Assembly (NCBI GenBank): GCA_009909085.1 | Contig: JAAANX010000057.1 | Span: 1-54,588 of the forward strand | Direction: 5' to 3' | DNA from: Cyanobacteria bacterium GSL.Bin1 | Lineage (GTDB): Bacteria; Cyanobacteriota; Cyanobacteriia; Cyanobacteriales; Rubidibacteraceae | DNA: 54,588 bases | In this document: positions 1 to 8,212 of the stretch, one piece after another | How positions within the stretch are numbered: the stretch's first letter is position 1 | Layout of the letters: every line of letters begins with the position of its first letter | Translations under genes and position numbers: made by a program | The notes under the pieces: generated by a model | The model's input: the letters and a program-made list of their open reading frames with translations, nothing else | Databases searched by the model: none | What the model was told of the DNA's origin: nothing

Positions 1-99
1 ACCCTAAACAACTTTCGTTGTTTGAGTGGATAGGAGGTCAGGTAACTGATTTCCCAGAATCCCCCACTATAGCGTCAGCTTAGTGGGGGAGTATGTCAA
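1..99 (+). mobile_element. Right end of an IS200/IS605-type element (partial)
   Basis: Two hairpins are seen: AAACAAC/GTTGTTT (6-12 with 17-23), and a perfect 9-bp stem CCCCCACTA/TAGTGGGGG (61-69 with 81-89). The second is followed 6 nt later by TCAA at 96-99. A subterminal hairpin followed closely by a TCAA-like cleavage site is the known layout of IS200/IS605 right ends. The same end in TnpB elements is the 3' scaffold of the omega RNA. The transposase and TnpB genes would lie to the left, outside the window. The element appears to have inserted into the antitoxin gene that follows. Inference from structure only. Confidence 0.5.
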
Positions 100-388
100 T
101 TTACTAACCGAGATGCTTAGTCAAATGGGGCAAGGAAATGCTGTCACATTGCTTTCCATTCATACGGAACTAACGACACAAGAAGCTGCTAATTTACTTA
201 ATGTCTCTCGTCCCCATTTAGTGAAGCTCTTGGAAACAGGAAAAATCCCATTTCACAAGGTGGGAAATCATCGTCGTGTCCGTTTTGAGGATTTAATGGA
301 GTACAAGGAAAGCATTGACCAGCAACGCATGGAGACTCTTGATAAGCTGACCGCACAAGCCCAAGAATTAAATCTGGGTTACGATTAA
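83..388 (+). CDS. Excisionase-type HTH antitoxin, 5'-truncated
   Basis: A 101-residue reading frame carries an excisionase-family helix-turn-helix (about residues 31-70, core TTQEAANLLNVSRPHLVKLL, then GKIPFHKVGNHRRVRFEDL). This is the DNA-binding antitoxin type that pairs with PIN-domain toxins in cyanobacteria. Family members normally have some 40-50 more residues at the N-terminus. Here the frame opens with GTG inside the IS end at 83, so the native start appears to have been lost to the insertion. An internal ATG at 113 could still allow translation. The partner toxin downstream is reduced to a 16-codon stub. The locus is probably a dead or orphan antitoxin. Confidence 0.7.
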   Translation: MGEYVNLLTEMLSQMGQGNAVTLLSIHTELTTQEAANLLNVSRPHLVKLLETGKIPFHKVGNHRRVRFEDLMEYKESIDQQRMETLDKLTAQAQELNLGYD

Positions 389-394
389 GTCACT

Positions 395-445
395 ATGCCG
401 TCATCTTTTACTGTTTTGTCTGGCGATTGCGCTACAAAAGTCTAA
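395..445 (+). pseudogene. Remnant of PIN-domain toxin (first codons only)
   Basis: Directly after the antitoxin stop, an ATG opens the frame MPSSFTVL, which matches the usual start of the PIN toxins paired with this antitoxin type. It then runs into unrelated residues (SGDCATKV) and a stop at 443-445. The catalytic acidic residues of the PIN fold are absent. The rest of the toxin seems to have been deleted, with Uma2-encoding sequence joined in its place. The assignment rests on eight residues plus gene order, so it is tentative. Confidence 0.4.
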
Positions 446-488
446 AATGAAAGCAACACAGATTAACGGATTAATTAAGTCACTTGCA

Positions 489-1058
489 ATGAATACAATT
501 CACTTGAACTTGGAACCTCTCGTTCAGAATTTGACCCATGAGCAATTTTATGAACTGTGCATGGCGAATCAAGATATTGCAATGGAACGCAGTGCAACTG
601 GAGAATTGATTATTATGTCCCCCGTTGGCGGTGAAAGTGGAGAACGCGAAGCAGACTATATCATCGATTTAGGTAATTGGAATCGCCAGACAAAACTGGG
701 TAAGGTGTTCAGTTCCTCAACTGTCTTCAAACTTCCTAATGGCGGCGATCGCTCTCCTGATGCAGCTTGGGTCAAACTTGAACGTTGGCATCAGTTAACA
801 CAAGAACAGCAGAAAAAGTTCCCACCCCTGTGTCCTGATTTTGTCATTGAACTACGGTCTGAAAGTGATCGCTTGCCACCGCTTCAAGAAAAAATGCAAG
901 AATATCTTGCCAGTGGACTACAGTTGGGATGGCTGATTAATCCTCAAGATCAAACTGTTGAAATCTATCGACCCAATCAGGATGTCGAGATACTCAACTT
1001 CCCTGCTACGCTCTCAGGAGAGGATGTCTTGCCTGATTTTAAGATGAATATCGAGTAG
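489..1058 (+). CDS. Uma2 family endonuclease-like protein (DUF820)
   Basis: The protein has the Uma2/DUF820 pattern, a PD-(D/E)XK-like nuclease fold hugely expanded in cyanobacteria. Visible blocks are LTHEQFYELCMANQDIAMER, GELIIMSPVGGESG, the catalytic-type segment DRSPDAAWV, and CPDFVIELRSESD with an ExR in place of ExK, followed by LQEKMQEYLASGLQLGWLI. An upstream in-frame ATG at 447 would add 14 residues. The ATG at 489 (MNTIHLNLEP) fits the family start better, and neither has a strong ribosome site. Members are widespread in mobile and accessory DNA and their substrate is not established. It sits alone between a broken toxin-antitoxin locus and a dead transposase. Confidence 0.85.
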   Translation: MNTIHLNLEPLVQNLTHEQFYELCMANQDIAMERSATGELIIMSPVGGESGEREADYIIDLGNWNRQTKLGKVFSSSTVFKLPNGGDRSPDAAWVKLERWHQLTQEQQKKFPPLCPDFVIELRSESDRLPPLQEKMQEYLASGLQLGWLINPQDQTVEIYRPNQDVEILNFPATLSGEDVLPDFKMNIE

Positions 1059-1403
1059 GCGGGATATGAAGTTAGACGCGAGTTAATTCGTTCTCAAAGT
1101 CATATTTTACTTCTTAAATGCGTGTCAGCCTATCCCATCTTGGACAAAAGTTTGGGCAATTATCCAAACTTGACCATGTAAGCCGACTAAAAAGTTACTA
1201 TTTTTTGTCAGAACTTGCTTAACTTTTCTGGCTCTTCTAGAGTGAGTATGATAAGTTAATACCAATTAAAAAAGAAAAATAGAGACAATCATATAAAGTG
1301 ATATCCCCCTAAACCTGACTGAATCTTGACTTAAAGCAGCCATTGATGGTAAAAGAAAATAAACTATTTTTTCATCAAAGTCACTTTTTAATAAAATGCC
1401 ATC
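1059..1403. other. Gene-free stretch between Uma2 gene and ISKra4 relic
   Basis: AT-rich sequence with no convincing gene. A 70-codon minus-strand frame (1266-1478) crosses into the transposase relic. Its first part is the transposase relic read out of frame, and the remaining ~45 residues match nothing I recognise. Confidence 0.5.
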
Positions 1404-2430
1404 CTTGCTTAACGGTCGATTCGATAAAACCTGAGCCAATGGAGATGCCTTCTGAGCGATAGTAGTCGTAGTTGACAATTCGCGCTCGATGCTTATTGAG
1501 GTAGGTCACAAATCGGTCAACTCCCTCATGTTGCCAATCGTCAAACTGCGCGATTGCCAGATTGATCTGACCCTGCTACAACAGGGCTTCCACCCGGTCT
1601 AACCGGGGTTGGGAACCGCCAACTTTGCCCAGATTCTCGACGAGATGGTACCCGTCTAAAATCTCTCGTCGTTGTTCATCGCTGCCAATTTTCCCATAAA
1701 TCTTCCAGATGCCATCATGACCATCGCCCAAGCCGGTCAACGGCAAAGTTAGCGGTTGCTGGTTCACCCACTTCACCAAACTGTCGTTGTCCTGAAAGAA
1801 GACATTGACAGCTTGCTCGTGCAGATTGACAGCTTTGTCGTCGCGCCATTCGCACTTCTCACCCAGCGGCGTTCTTAAACGGACTTTGCTGCCATCGACA
1901 CTTATTTCATCAACGGTGGCTTCGACCCTCGGTGGCTCAAAGTCCTGTCGATGTACCAGGGGCTGTTGGGTACTGGCAGAAACAACTATCCCACTCAGCA
2001 CTTTGATGTCTTCTGAAGCACGTTCATAAGAGCCATTGGCACTCAGCAAGAGACAGCACTTCTCCAGATCGGGACTCCATCGCGTATGACTTTTAACTTG
2101 CAGTCGCTGCCCCTGTTTTGCCGTCAGTTCGAGCTGTCCCAGGATGCTATGGATCTGCCGCCCTCGACCAGTACAGGTACCACTACTTGTCTGGATCAAA
2201 AACTGGCAATTTCTGGATTGACGTATTCGAGGAGATGCCCTCGCACCGCTTCTTCTATGCCAGAAAGAGTTTTCACCTGTTCTGGGGAGGACACGGTGGG
2301 GCAACTGAATTGCCCCACGTGAGCTGTTCGTTCACTTTCTTCATCGAGCAAGGCAGCGATGGCTTCGCCGGCGCCGGAGGCGCATCGCGCGAGCATGAGC
2401 GGCTATCTTGGTCTGTTTATCGGCATCCAT
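1404..2430 (-). pseudogene. ISKra4-family transposase, degraded
   Basis: Read on the minus strand from ATG at 2430 (MDADKQTKIAAHA), the frame breaks near 2395 and resumes shifted as EAIAALLDEESERTAHVG. It shifts again, then runs through VEATVDEISVDGSKVRLRT, LTGLGDGHDGIWKI and GYHLVENLGKVGGSQPRLDR. It stops at 1576-1578 where TGG appears to have become TAG (EALL-stop-QGQINLAIAQFDDW). The same frame then continues as VNYDYYRSEGISIGSGFIES to about 1404, where it is cut off. These blocks are characteristic of ISKra4 transposases. At least two frameshifts, a nonsense codon and a missing C-terminus make it non-functional. A GC-rich palindromic insert and a hairpin insert lie inside it. Confidence 0.8.
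2289..2325. repeat. Small palindromic insert inside ISKra4 relic
   Basis: The core 2296-2318 is a hairpin, GTGGGGCAA/TTGCCCCAC with a 5-nt loop (CTGAA). It is flanked on the minus strand by CCGTGTCCTC. The flank and the AATT-centred core resemble the palindromic insert at 41579-41623 in the IS1 element (CCGTGTCCTT), suggesting one repeat family. Confidence 0.5.
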
Positions 2431-3113
2431 AGGACACTCCTCGTCGGCGAGCGGGTAATGCTCAAAGCATAACGCTTTTCTCACTGCTTTAAACCTGAGC
2501 ATTTATGCTCATTGCATAACTGGGATGCACTCAAACTTTTCCCGGGAATCACTTTTTCCTTCATTCAGCAGAACCTCGTCTCCTCCGGTGTCTTAACAGA
2601 CAGTTACTCAACCGATAAAACGGGTGCAATTAATTTTTGACTATTAAAAAAGTTTTGCAAATGGTATAGTGGGAGGCTGTGACCTCTCTTAATTAATAAC
2701 TATACTTAATCACGCTCACTACTGATCTAGATTGAGTTTCACATGATTTTTGAGGGCTATTGACTTTTTTCCCATTTCCTTAAGTTGTTACCAATGCTTC
2801 CTACCCCCTTTTCAAATAAGCGTAACCGAGCTGAACCAACAATTTTTCCTTCAATCAGCGCGATCGCGGAAACAGAGTACGATTCTCGCTGCGATGGGAA
2901 GCTCTAGCTAGCATGGAAACTCATTCCTGATGCCAACCCCGAGTCTTTTCCCTGAGCGAGCCTTGATTCGGGGGGCAAATCCCTACTTGATTGTTAATTC
3001 AAATCTTCATGCCCAAATTGGTATTTGCTAGGGCGCGATCGCGCCTTTCGCTAGTACCTGTTTTTATTGAATCAAAATGAGAGCAGACACTCACTAATGA
3101 GAGTAGGCACTCA
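2431..3113. other. Long gene-poor intergenic region
   Basis: No supported gene. Near the left edge, ATGCTCAAAGCAT and ATGCTCATTGCAT are near-identical AT-rich repeats flanking a GAGCAT hairpin. A 37-codon frame opens at 2793 (MLPTPFSNKRNRAEP) but has no ribosome site and no family I know. A HIP1 site lies near 2860. Two tandem 20-bp units end the region at 3077-3116. Confidence 0.5.
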
Positions 3114-3116
3114 TTA
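3077..3116. repeat. Two tandem 20-bp units with TGAG/CTCA symmetry
   Basis: ATGAGAGCAGACACTCACTA (3077-3096) is followed directly by ATGAGAGTAGGCACTCATTA (3097-3116), 17 of 20 bases identical. Each unit contains TGAG spaced from CTCA, so each is itself a small inverted repeat. They overlap the 3' end of the coiled-coil gene by 3 bases. Confidence 0.7.
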
Positions 3117-3503
3117 AAAGTGAATCCGTTGAGCCAACAGTTGTTCTTCTAGGGCAGCAATGCGATTATAAGCTGCTGTCAGTTGGGTATTGAGACGACG
3201 AATTTGGATTTCTGGCGATACCTCTTCTCCGTCGGAAGCCGTTGTTCGAGAAGTATTCACGTCATCATCAAGTAAAACGTCTTTGTGTCCCATCATGGCA
3301 CTAAAACCACGGTGATGGGAGTCCAGTTTTTCTTCGGAAGAGTCAGGCACAGCAGCATGATCGGAGTAGTTGCTTGTGCTTTGAGGCATTTGCAAACTCT
3401 CATCTAAACGGTTAGTGAGATGCTCAACGACCGCATAGAGGCGATCTATTTTTTGTTCGAGGGTGATAATATGATTTTCCAGTCGATCCATCAATGATAC
3501 CAA
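3114..3503 (-). CDS. Hypothetical coiled-coil protein
   Basis: A 129-residue protein with no recognised domain. Residues about 1-37 (MDRLENHIITLEQKIDRLYA, then VVEHLTNRLDESL) have heptad spacing typical of a coiled coil. The centre (about 40-95) is polar and probably disordered. Residues about 100-129 (IRRLNTQLTAAYNRIAALEE) form a second coiled coil. No signal peptide or membrane segment is visible. The start may be the ATG four codons later (MDRLENH). It is divergent from the lipoprotein gene at 3613, with 109 bp between them. Likely a structural or adaptor protein; function unknown. Confidence 0.6.
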   Translation of the reverse strand: MVSLMDRLENHIITLEQKIDRLYAVVEHLTNRLDESLQMPQSTSNYSDHAAVPDSSEEKLDSHHRGFSAMMGHKDVLLDDDVNTSRTTASDGEEVSPEIQIRRLNTQLTAAYNRIAALEEQLLAQRIHF

Positions 3504-3612
3504 GGGGAATTGTTCTACTATTACAGGCAGTAATCGACCTGCTCTTTGACTATGTTATTCCCTTGATCAATATATGTCTGAATATTACGGATTCATTTAA
3601 TTTTTCAGCTTT

Positions 3613-4728
3613 ATGTTAAACCGTCGTAAATTTTTATTAATGGCTCTATTTGCCACCATTGCCCCGATTTTGGAATCTTGTAGTGTTGGCAACAATTCCC
3701 TGACGATCCGAGTGTTAAAAGACTCAATTCCATCCCAACTTTTAGGTAACTTTCACAAGCAATTTCAACTCAACCGACAGTTAGATATAAAACCGGTATC
3801 GCAGCTAGAAAGTCTTTATGAATTTCTAGAAAAGTTAGCGCAAGAAGAAAGTAAAAAAACGGCAAATTTGGTGACATTAGGTGATATTTGGCTGCAAAAA
3901 GCTATTAATGAAAACTTAATTCAACCTTTAAGTGTCGCTTCCGTGAACAATTGGCAAAGGTTGCCGCCTTCTTGGCAACAGTTAGTGCGACGAGATGCAC
4001 AAGGCAATGTTGATCAAACAGGTCAAATTTGGGGAGCACCCTATCGCTGGGGAAGTACAGTACTTGCTTACCGAAAAGATAAGTTTCGTGAAGCTGGATA
4101 TAATCTGCCAACCGATTGGCAAGATTTGTGGCGGGAAGAATTGCGCGATCGCGTTTCTTTACTCGATCAACCCCGAGAAGTAATTGGATTAACGCTAAAA
4201 AAACTGGGATACTCTTATAACACAACCGATTTGGACAAAGTTCCCAATTTAAAAACAGAATTAGCCACCTTACATCAACAAATTAAATTTTATAGTTCTC
4301 AAGCCTACCTTCAGCCCTTGGTTTTAGCGGATACCTGGTTAGCAGTCGGTTGGTCGAGCGATGTTCTCCAGTTACAAACTCGTTATCCGGATATCGAAGC
4401 GGTTATCCCGACTTCTGGAACGGCACTTTGGGCAGATGTGTGGGTTCAACCTTCGAGTCAGCAAAGTCTTTCTGAACCCATGTCGCAATGGATTAACTTT
4501 TGCTGGGAAATGGAAGCGGCAAGTCAAATTGGACTATTTACCAATGCTTCTTCGCCAATTTTACTCAATACCAAGCGTGAAAAGTTACCTAAAACCTTAC
4601 AACAAGATGCTTTACGGATTCCGCAACCCACTTTGTTGGAAAAAAGTGAATTCTTATTGCCTTTATCTCCTCAAACCAAAGAACAATATCGAAGGATTTG
4701 GCAAGACATGCGAACCAACAGTCTCTAA
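3613..4728 (+). CDS. Extracellular solute-binding lipoprotein (PotD/AfuA-like)
   Basis: The N-terminus MLNRRKFLLMALFATIAPIL followed by ESC is a twin-arginine-like, hydrophobic signal with a lipobox-type cysteine at residue 23, so the protein is probably exported and lipid-anchored. The body follows the bacterial solute-binding family 1/8 pattern: VTLGDIWLQKAINENLIQPL, WGAPYRWGSTVLAYRKD, DWQDLWREELRDRVSLLDQP, and LADTWLAVGWSSDVLQ near residue 240. Spermidine/putrescine and iron-binding proteins have this arrangement. No ABC permease or ATPase gene is adjacent, so the ligand cannot be assigned. The 371-residue length is usual for cyanobacterial members. Confidence 0.8.
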   Translation: MLNRRKFLLMALFATIAPILESCSVGNNSLTIRVLKDSIPSQLLGNFHKQFQLNRQLDIKPVSQLESLYEFLEKLAQEESKKTANLVTLGDIWLQKAINENLIQPLSVASVNNWQRLPPSWQQLVRRDAQGNVDQTGQIWGAPYRWGSTVLAYRKDKFREAGYNLPTDWQDLWREELRDRVSLLDQPREVIGLTLKKLGYSYNTTDLDKVPNLKTELATLHQQIKFYSSQAYLQPLVLADTWLAVGWSSDVLQLQTRYPDIEAVIPTSGTALWADVWVQPSSQQSLSEPMSQWINFCWEMEAASQIGLFTNASSPILLNTKREKLPKTLQQDALRIPQPTLLEKSEFLLPLSPQTKEQYRRIWQDMRTNSL

Positions 4729-4889
4729 CTTATCTCACTCCTCAAGGCAGTATTAGTGTAGTGCCTCATCTTTTTGACACAGAGCAAAGAATTGTTCATT
4801 ATTAGGGAGTAATGCGAGATTGAGGGGAGAGGGGTGGGAGACCAGAAGTTATTTTTATGATCTCGCACGCCAGACAAGGATAAAAACTC

Positions 4890-5759
4890 ATGTGGACAGA
4901 GATTGCCCAAGAAATTGCCCAAGCAACTGGAAAACCCTTTGCGATTAAAGACCGTCATTCGGTTGGGGGCGGTTCGATTAATCAAAGTTATGCCATTACA
5001 GATGGTACCGACACTTATTTTCTGAAGTTTAACAGCGCTTCCGAGTACGAAATGTTTGCCGCCGAAGCAGTGGGATTAAAAGAAATGTATGACACCCACA
5101 CGATTCGGATTCCACAGCCCATCTGTTGGGGCACCACAGACAATGCAGCCTATATTGTTATGGAATGGCTTGAATTTGGACGCGGTGGCGGTTCTCAAGT
5201 TTGGGAGACCATGGGAAAACAACTCGCCGAGATGCACCGGAAAGGCATCGCGGAACAATTTGGTTGGCATCGCAATAATACGATTGGTTCTACCCCGCAA
5301 ATTAATACTTGGCTGGATAATTGGGCAGACTTCTTTGCTGAACATCGCATTGGCTATCAGGTGCGATTAGCGAAACGACGAGGCGGAAACTATCCCGATA
5401 CGAAAAAAGTTGTGGAGAAGGTGCGGGAGGTGTTAGCGGATCATCAACCGCAACCGTCGCTGGTGCATGGCGACTTGTGGGGTGGTAATGCTGCCGTGAC
5501 GAAAGATGGGGAACCAGTCATTCTTGATCCGGCAACTTATTACGGCGATCGCGAAGTCGATATTGCCATGAGCGAATTATTTGGCGGCTTTCCCGCAGGG
5601 TTTTATCAAGGCTACAATGTGGCTTGGGAACTGGATGCCGGTTACAAACAACGGAAAGAACTCTACAATCTTTATCACATCCTCAACCACTTCAATCTCT
5701 TTGGTGGCGGTTACGGTTCCCAAGCCAGCCGCATTATTGACCGTTTAATGCGCAATTAA
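4890..5759 (+). CDS. Fructosamine/ketosamine-3-kinase family protein
   Basis: FN3K-family kinase with an aminoglycoside-phosphotransferase-like fold. It phosphorylates sugar-derived adducts on proteins or free ketosamines, a deglycation repair role. Visible features are the nucleotide-loop region SVGGGSINQSYAI with YFLKFN, the hinge YIVMEWLEFGRG, the catalytic loop LVHGDLWGGNAA, and the metal-binding PVILDPATYYGDREVDIAMS. The 289-residue length is standard. ATG 4890 starts just upstream of the conserved WTEIAQEIAQ helix. Its 3' end overlaps by 4 bp with the convergent small gene on the minus strand. The physiological substrate in cyanobacteria is not established. Confidence 0.9.
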   Translation: MWTEIAQEIAQATGKPFAIKDRHSVGGGSINQSYAITDGTDTYFLKFNSASEYEMFAAEAVGLKEMYDTHTIRIPQPICWGTTDNAAYIVMEWLEFGRGGGSQVWETMGKQLAEMHRKGIAEQFGWHRNNTIGSTPQINTWLDNWADFFAEHRIGYQVRLAKRRGGNYPDTKKVVEKVREVLADHQPQPSLVHGDLWGGNAAVTKDGEPVILDPATYYGDREVDIAMSELFGGFPAGFYQGYNVAWELDAGYKQRKELYNLYHILNHFNLFGGGYGSQASRIIDRLMRN

Positions 5760-5965
5760 ATATCGTCTGGTATTACCCATTGGGTGGGTTCTGGGGGTTG
5801 GGCGCGTTTCTTTCTCACGGCTTCTTCGGCCATGTCTAGCATTTGGTCGAGGGAGGTATTGTTAATAAATTGAGAGGCTTCTGCAGCATATTCTTTGTGC
5901 GGGCATTGATCGCCTAAGACGCAGCCATTCACACAGGCTTCTGCGCAGTTGATTTGGGGTTGCAT
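5756..5965 (-). CDS. Small cysteine-rich hypothetical protein
   Basis: A 69-residue protein beginning MQPQINCAEACVNGCVLGDQ. The start at 5965 is preceded by GAGGAG at good spacing, which argues against longer in-frame starts up to 6016. Four cysteines (C-x3-C-x3-C-x6-C followed by PH) are packed in the first 24 residues, suggesting a metal or Fe-S site. The rest is a predicted amphipathic helix (SLDQMLDMAEEAVRKKRA) and an acidic tail. The family seems conserved in cyanobacteria as an uncharacterised short protein. Convergent with the fructosamine kinase gene. Confidence 0.65.
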   Translation of the reverse strand: MQPQINCAEACVNGCVLGDQCPHKEYAAEASQFINNTSLDQMLDMAEEAVRKKRAQPPEPTQWVIPDDI

Positions 5966-6129
5966 GGGACTCCTCTTGTGTTTTGCGTGTATCTTGGACA
6001 TCAGTGTTCTCTTCACAGCTTAGCTTATACCCCACATTCCGCACCCTCAACTGTCACATCGTCGGTTTAGCGATACCAATAGAGGAAATTGATTAATTCC
6101 ACCACCAAATTTGAGGGGGAGAATCAAGG

Positions 6130-6303
6130 TCAATTCTTCCCGTTTCTCATTAAGTGATAATAATTGACAAGAGAAAAGCTGATGATTACAGCCAGTTCCC
6201 CATCCTCTGCAGTAAAAGGTTCTACCTTCAGCCCCAGTGCTTGCAAATCATCGAGCATTCCTTCAATTTCAACTCCTGCTGAGAGCGACTTTTGAATCAA
6301 CAC
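6130..6303 (-). pseudogene. VapC-like PIN toxin fragment
   Basis: A minus-strand frame from GTG 6303 reads IQKSLSAGVEIEGMLDDLQ, ALGLKVEPFTAEDGELAVII, then diverges and stops at 6130. This resembles the middle helix and beta-strand of VapC-type PIN toxins (LGLxxxPF, then D/E-x-x-x-A). Both the N-terminal catalytic aspartate segment and the usual LGDRACLAL segment are missing. No antitoxin gene adjoins it. Assignment rests on about 35 residues. Confidence 0.4.
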
Positions 6304-6482
6304 GAAACAATGTGAGACGTTTCAAGATTACTGCAACCAACCTTGAGTCCGCTGTTGCAATCTTTGTGTCAACAGCCAATATAGAATTCTGACACCAATA
6401 CTTTAGAACCAGCCCTTTCAAGGTGTGAATTTTGTGGTCTTAATTTTGGGATAAAATCTTAGCAGTAGAAACATGAGGTCGA

Positions 6483-6752
6483 TTAGCACGACGAGTGCGT
6501 TTTCGACATCGTTTGTTCAAAAACCTTTCCCCCCTCAACCGAACCAATGTCGCGAAACTTCCCAGCTCCATGCCAAGGAAGACATTTATCCTCTCGAATG
6601 ATAAAAAATCCTTTGTGTGAGGCAATCCCGCTATTTCTCTCAAATAGCTGATCAAGTTTTTGGGGAGATAAAAATTTTTCCATCAGTCCACGAACCATGA
6701 CTGATACGGGGCTTTCCTCTATAAAACGCTCAAGGACTTGACCAAAAACCAT
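6483..6752 (-). pseudogene. IS4-family transposase, internally deleted
   Basis: The frame starts like IS4-family transposases of cyanobacteria (MVFGQVLERFIEESPVSVMV, RGLMEKFLSPQKLDQLFERN). It then jumps, without losing frame, to a block that normally lies some 200 residues later: KGFFIIREDKCLPWHGAG, then EGGKVFEQTM. It ends soon after. So the N-terminus is fused to a central segment by deletion of most of the catalytic region, and the C-terminus is gone. It cannot be active. Another shifted frame of the same relic continues to about 6440. Confidence 0.7.
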
Positions 6753-6863
6753 AATGACGATTTCCCAAATGCTGAAAATTGATTTCCTTAATGAACTACA
6801 ATTTGGGAAAAATCACAAGACCTTGAAAGGTCTGCTCCTATTTAATTAAGTAATCGACAATAT

Positions 6864-8045
6864 TCAATCTGAATCAGTAACTGACGTAATAATCCGAGGG
6901 AGGCGATGTTTAAACCCGCATAAAATTTCCCAAGAAATGGTTCCCAACGCTTGTGCCCAGTCTTCTGCTGTAATCCGATCTTGACCTTCTTCTCCAATTA
7001 AAGTCACCATATCTCCCGGTTGGACATTGTCACAATGAGTCACATCTAACATTAATTGATCCATTGTAATTGCACCAATTTGGGACACTCTTTTTTCCTT
7101 TAAAAGCACTTTTAAACGGTTAGACAGATTGCGAGGAACACCGTCGGCATAGCCAATTCCCACAACCGCAATGCGACAGGGGCGATCCGTAACAAATTGA
7201 TGTCCATAGCTAACCCCAGCACCCGCAGGGAGGTCTTTAATTTGGGTAATACGAGCTTTAACTTGTAAAGCGGGTTTGAGGCGGGTAATTCCTGCTAATT
7301 CTGGGGAAGGAGACAAGCCATAAAGGGCTAAGCCGATGCGCACTAAATCATAGTGAAAACGGGCATCTCGTAAAGTGGCAGCAGAGTTGGCAAGATGGAG
7401 ACAGGGTGGCGTAAAGTTAATGGTTTTTAATTGCGCGATCGCGCTTTCAAATCGTTCCCGCTGTAACCGCATAAACGTATCATCTTTTTCATCGGCGGTC
7501 GCTAAATGAGAGTAAAGACTCTTGATTTCTAATTCTGGATATCCTCGAATCGAAGAGACAAAAGAAACGGCATCTTCCCACAGTACCCCTAAACGCGACA
7601 TTCCTGTGTCTAACTTTAAATGGACGGGTAAGGTTTTTCCCATTTTTCGTAAAGTTTCCGCGAAAAAACGCCCTTGTTGCGGGGAACACAAAGTGGGTTC
7701 TAAATGCCAACGACTGAGGGCTTGAATCTCTTCTACTGTATTAATCGCCCCTAAGACGAGAATGGGTGCAGTAATCTCAGCTAGACGGAGATCAATTCCT
7801 TCTTGTAAGGTTGCTACAGCAAAGGCATCTCCTCCCGCATTGATTACAGTTTTTGCCACTTTTACCGCACCATGACCATACGCATCAGCTTTCACCACCG
7901 CCATCAAGCGGGTGTCTGGGGATAATAATTGTTTGATCGCTTTTACATTATGGGATAAGGCGGTTTCATTAATTTCTACCCAAGCGCGATCGGTGTTTAA
8001 GGATGACTGAGAGGACACCTTAACACCATTTTGACTTAAGACCAT
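6864..8045 (-). CDS. alr: Alanine racemase
   Basis: PLP-dependent interconversion of L- and D-alanine, supplying D-Ala for peptidoglycan. The N-terminal TIM-barrel motif VVKADAYGHGA carries the PLP lysine at about residue 52. The second catalytic tyrosine is in AGVSYGHQF near residue 285. HLKLDTGMSRLG, LHLANSAATL and IRVGYADG-like VGIGYADGVPRNL are also present, followed by the C-terminal beta domain (ITMDQLMLDVT). The 393-residue length is normal. The first ~18 residues are variable and a start slightly downstream is possible. Monocistronic by position; the upstream flank is relic DNA and the downstream gene pair is a candidate defence module. Confidence 0.95.
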   Translation of the reverse strand: MVLSQNGVKVSSQSSLNTDRAWVEINETALSHNVKAIKQLLSPDTRLMAVVKADAYGHGAVKVAKTVINAGGDAFAVATLQEGIDLRLAEITAPILVLGAINTVEEIQALSRWHLEPTLCSPQQGRFFAETLRKMGKTLPVHLKLDTGMSRLGVLWEDAVSFVSSIRGYPELEIKSLYSHLATADEKDDTFMRLQRERFESAIAQLKTINFTPPCLHLANSAATLRDARFHYDLVRIGLALYGLSPSPELAGITRLKPALQVKARITQIKDLPAGAGVSYGHQFVTDRPCRIAVVGIGYADGVPRNLSNRLKVLLKEKRVSQIGAITMDQLMLDVTHCDNVQPGDMVTLIGEEGQDRITAEDWAQALGTISWEILCGFKHRLPRIITSVTDSD

Positions 8046-8212
8046 GAATCACTCCTCACTCACAAACCTACAATCCAATGTTGTTATAACTTTACCAAGT
8101 TCATGGCATAACAACTGGTTCTTGAGACAATCTTCCTAACACAGCCTTGTCATAAAAGGAAAGAGCAAACAGTTTCAGTATTTCTAGATACTGGTTAAGG
8201 TTTCTTGCATAT

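Noticed and set aside
2118-2432. Plus-strand frames opposite the ISKra4 relic
   Set aside because: Antisense shadows of the transposase remains.
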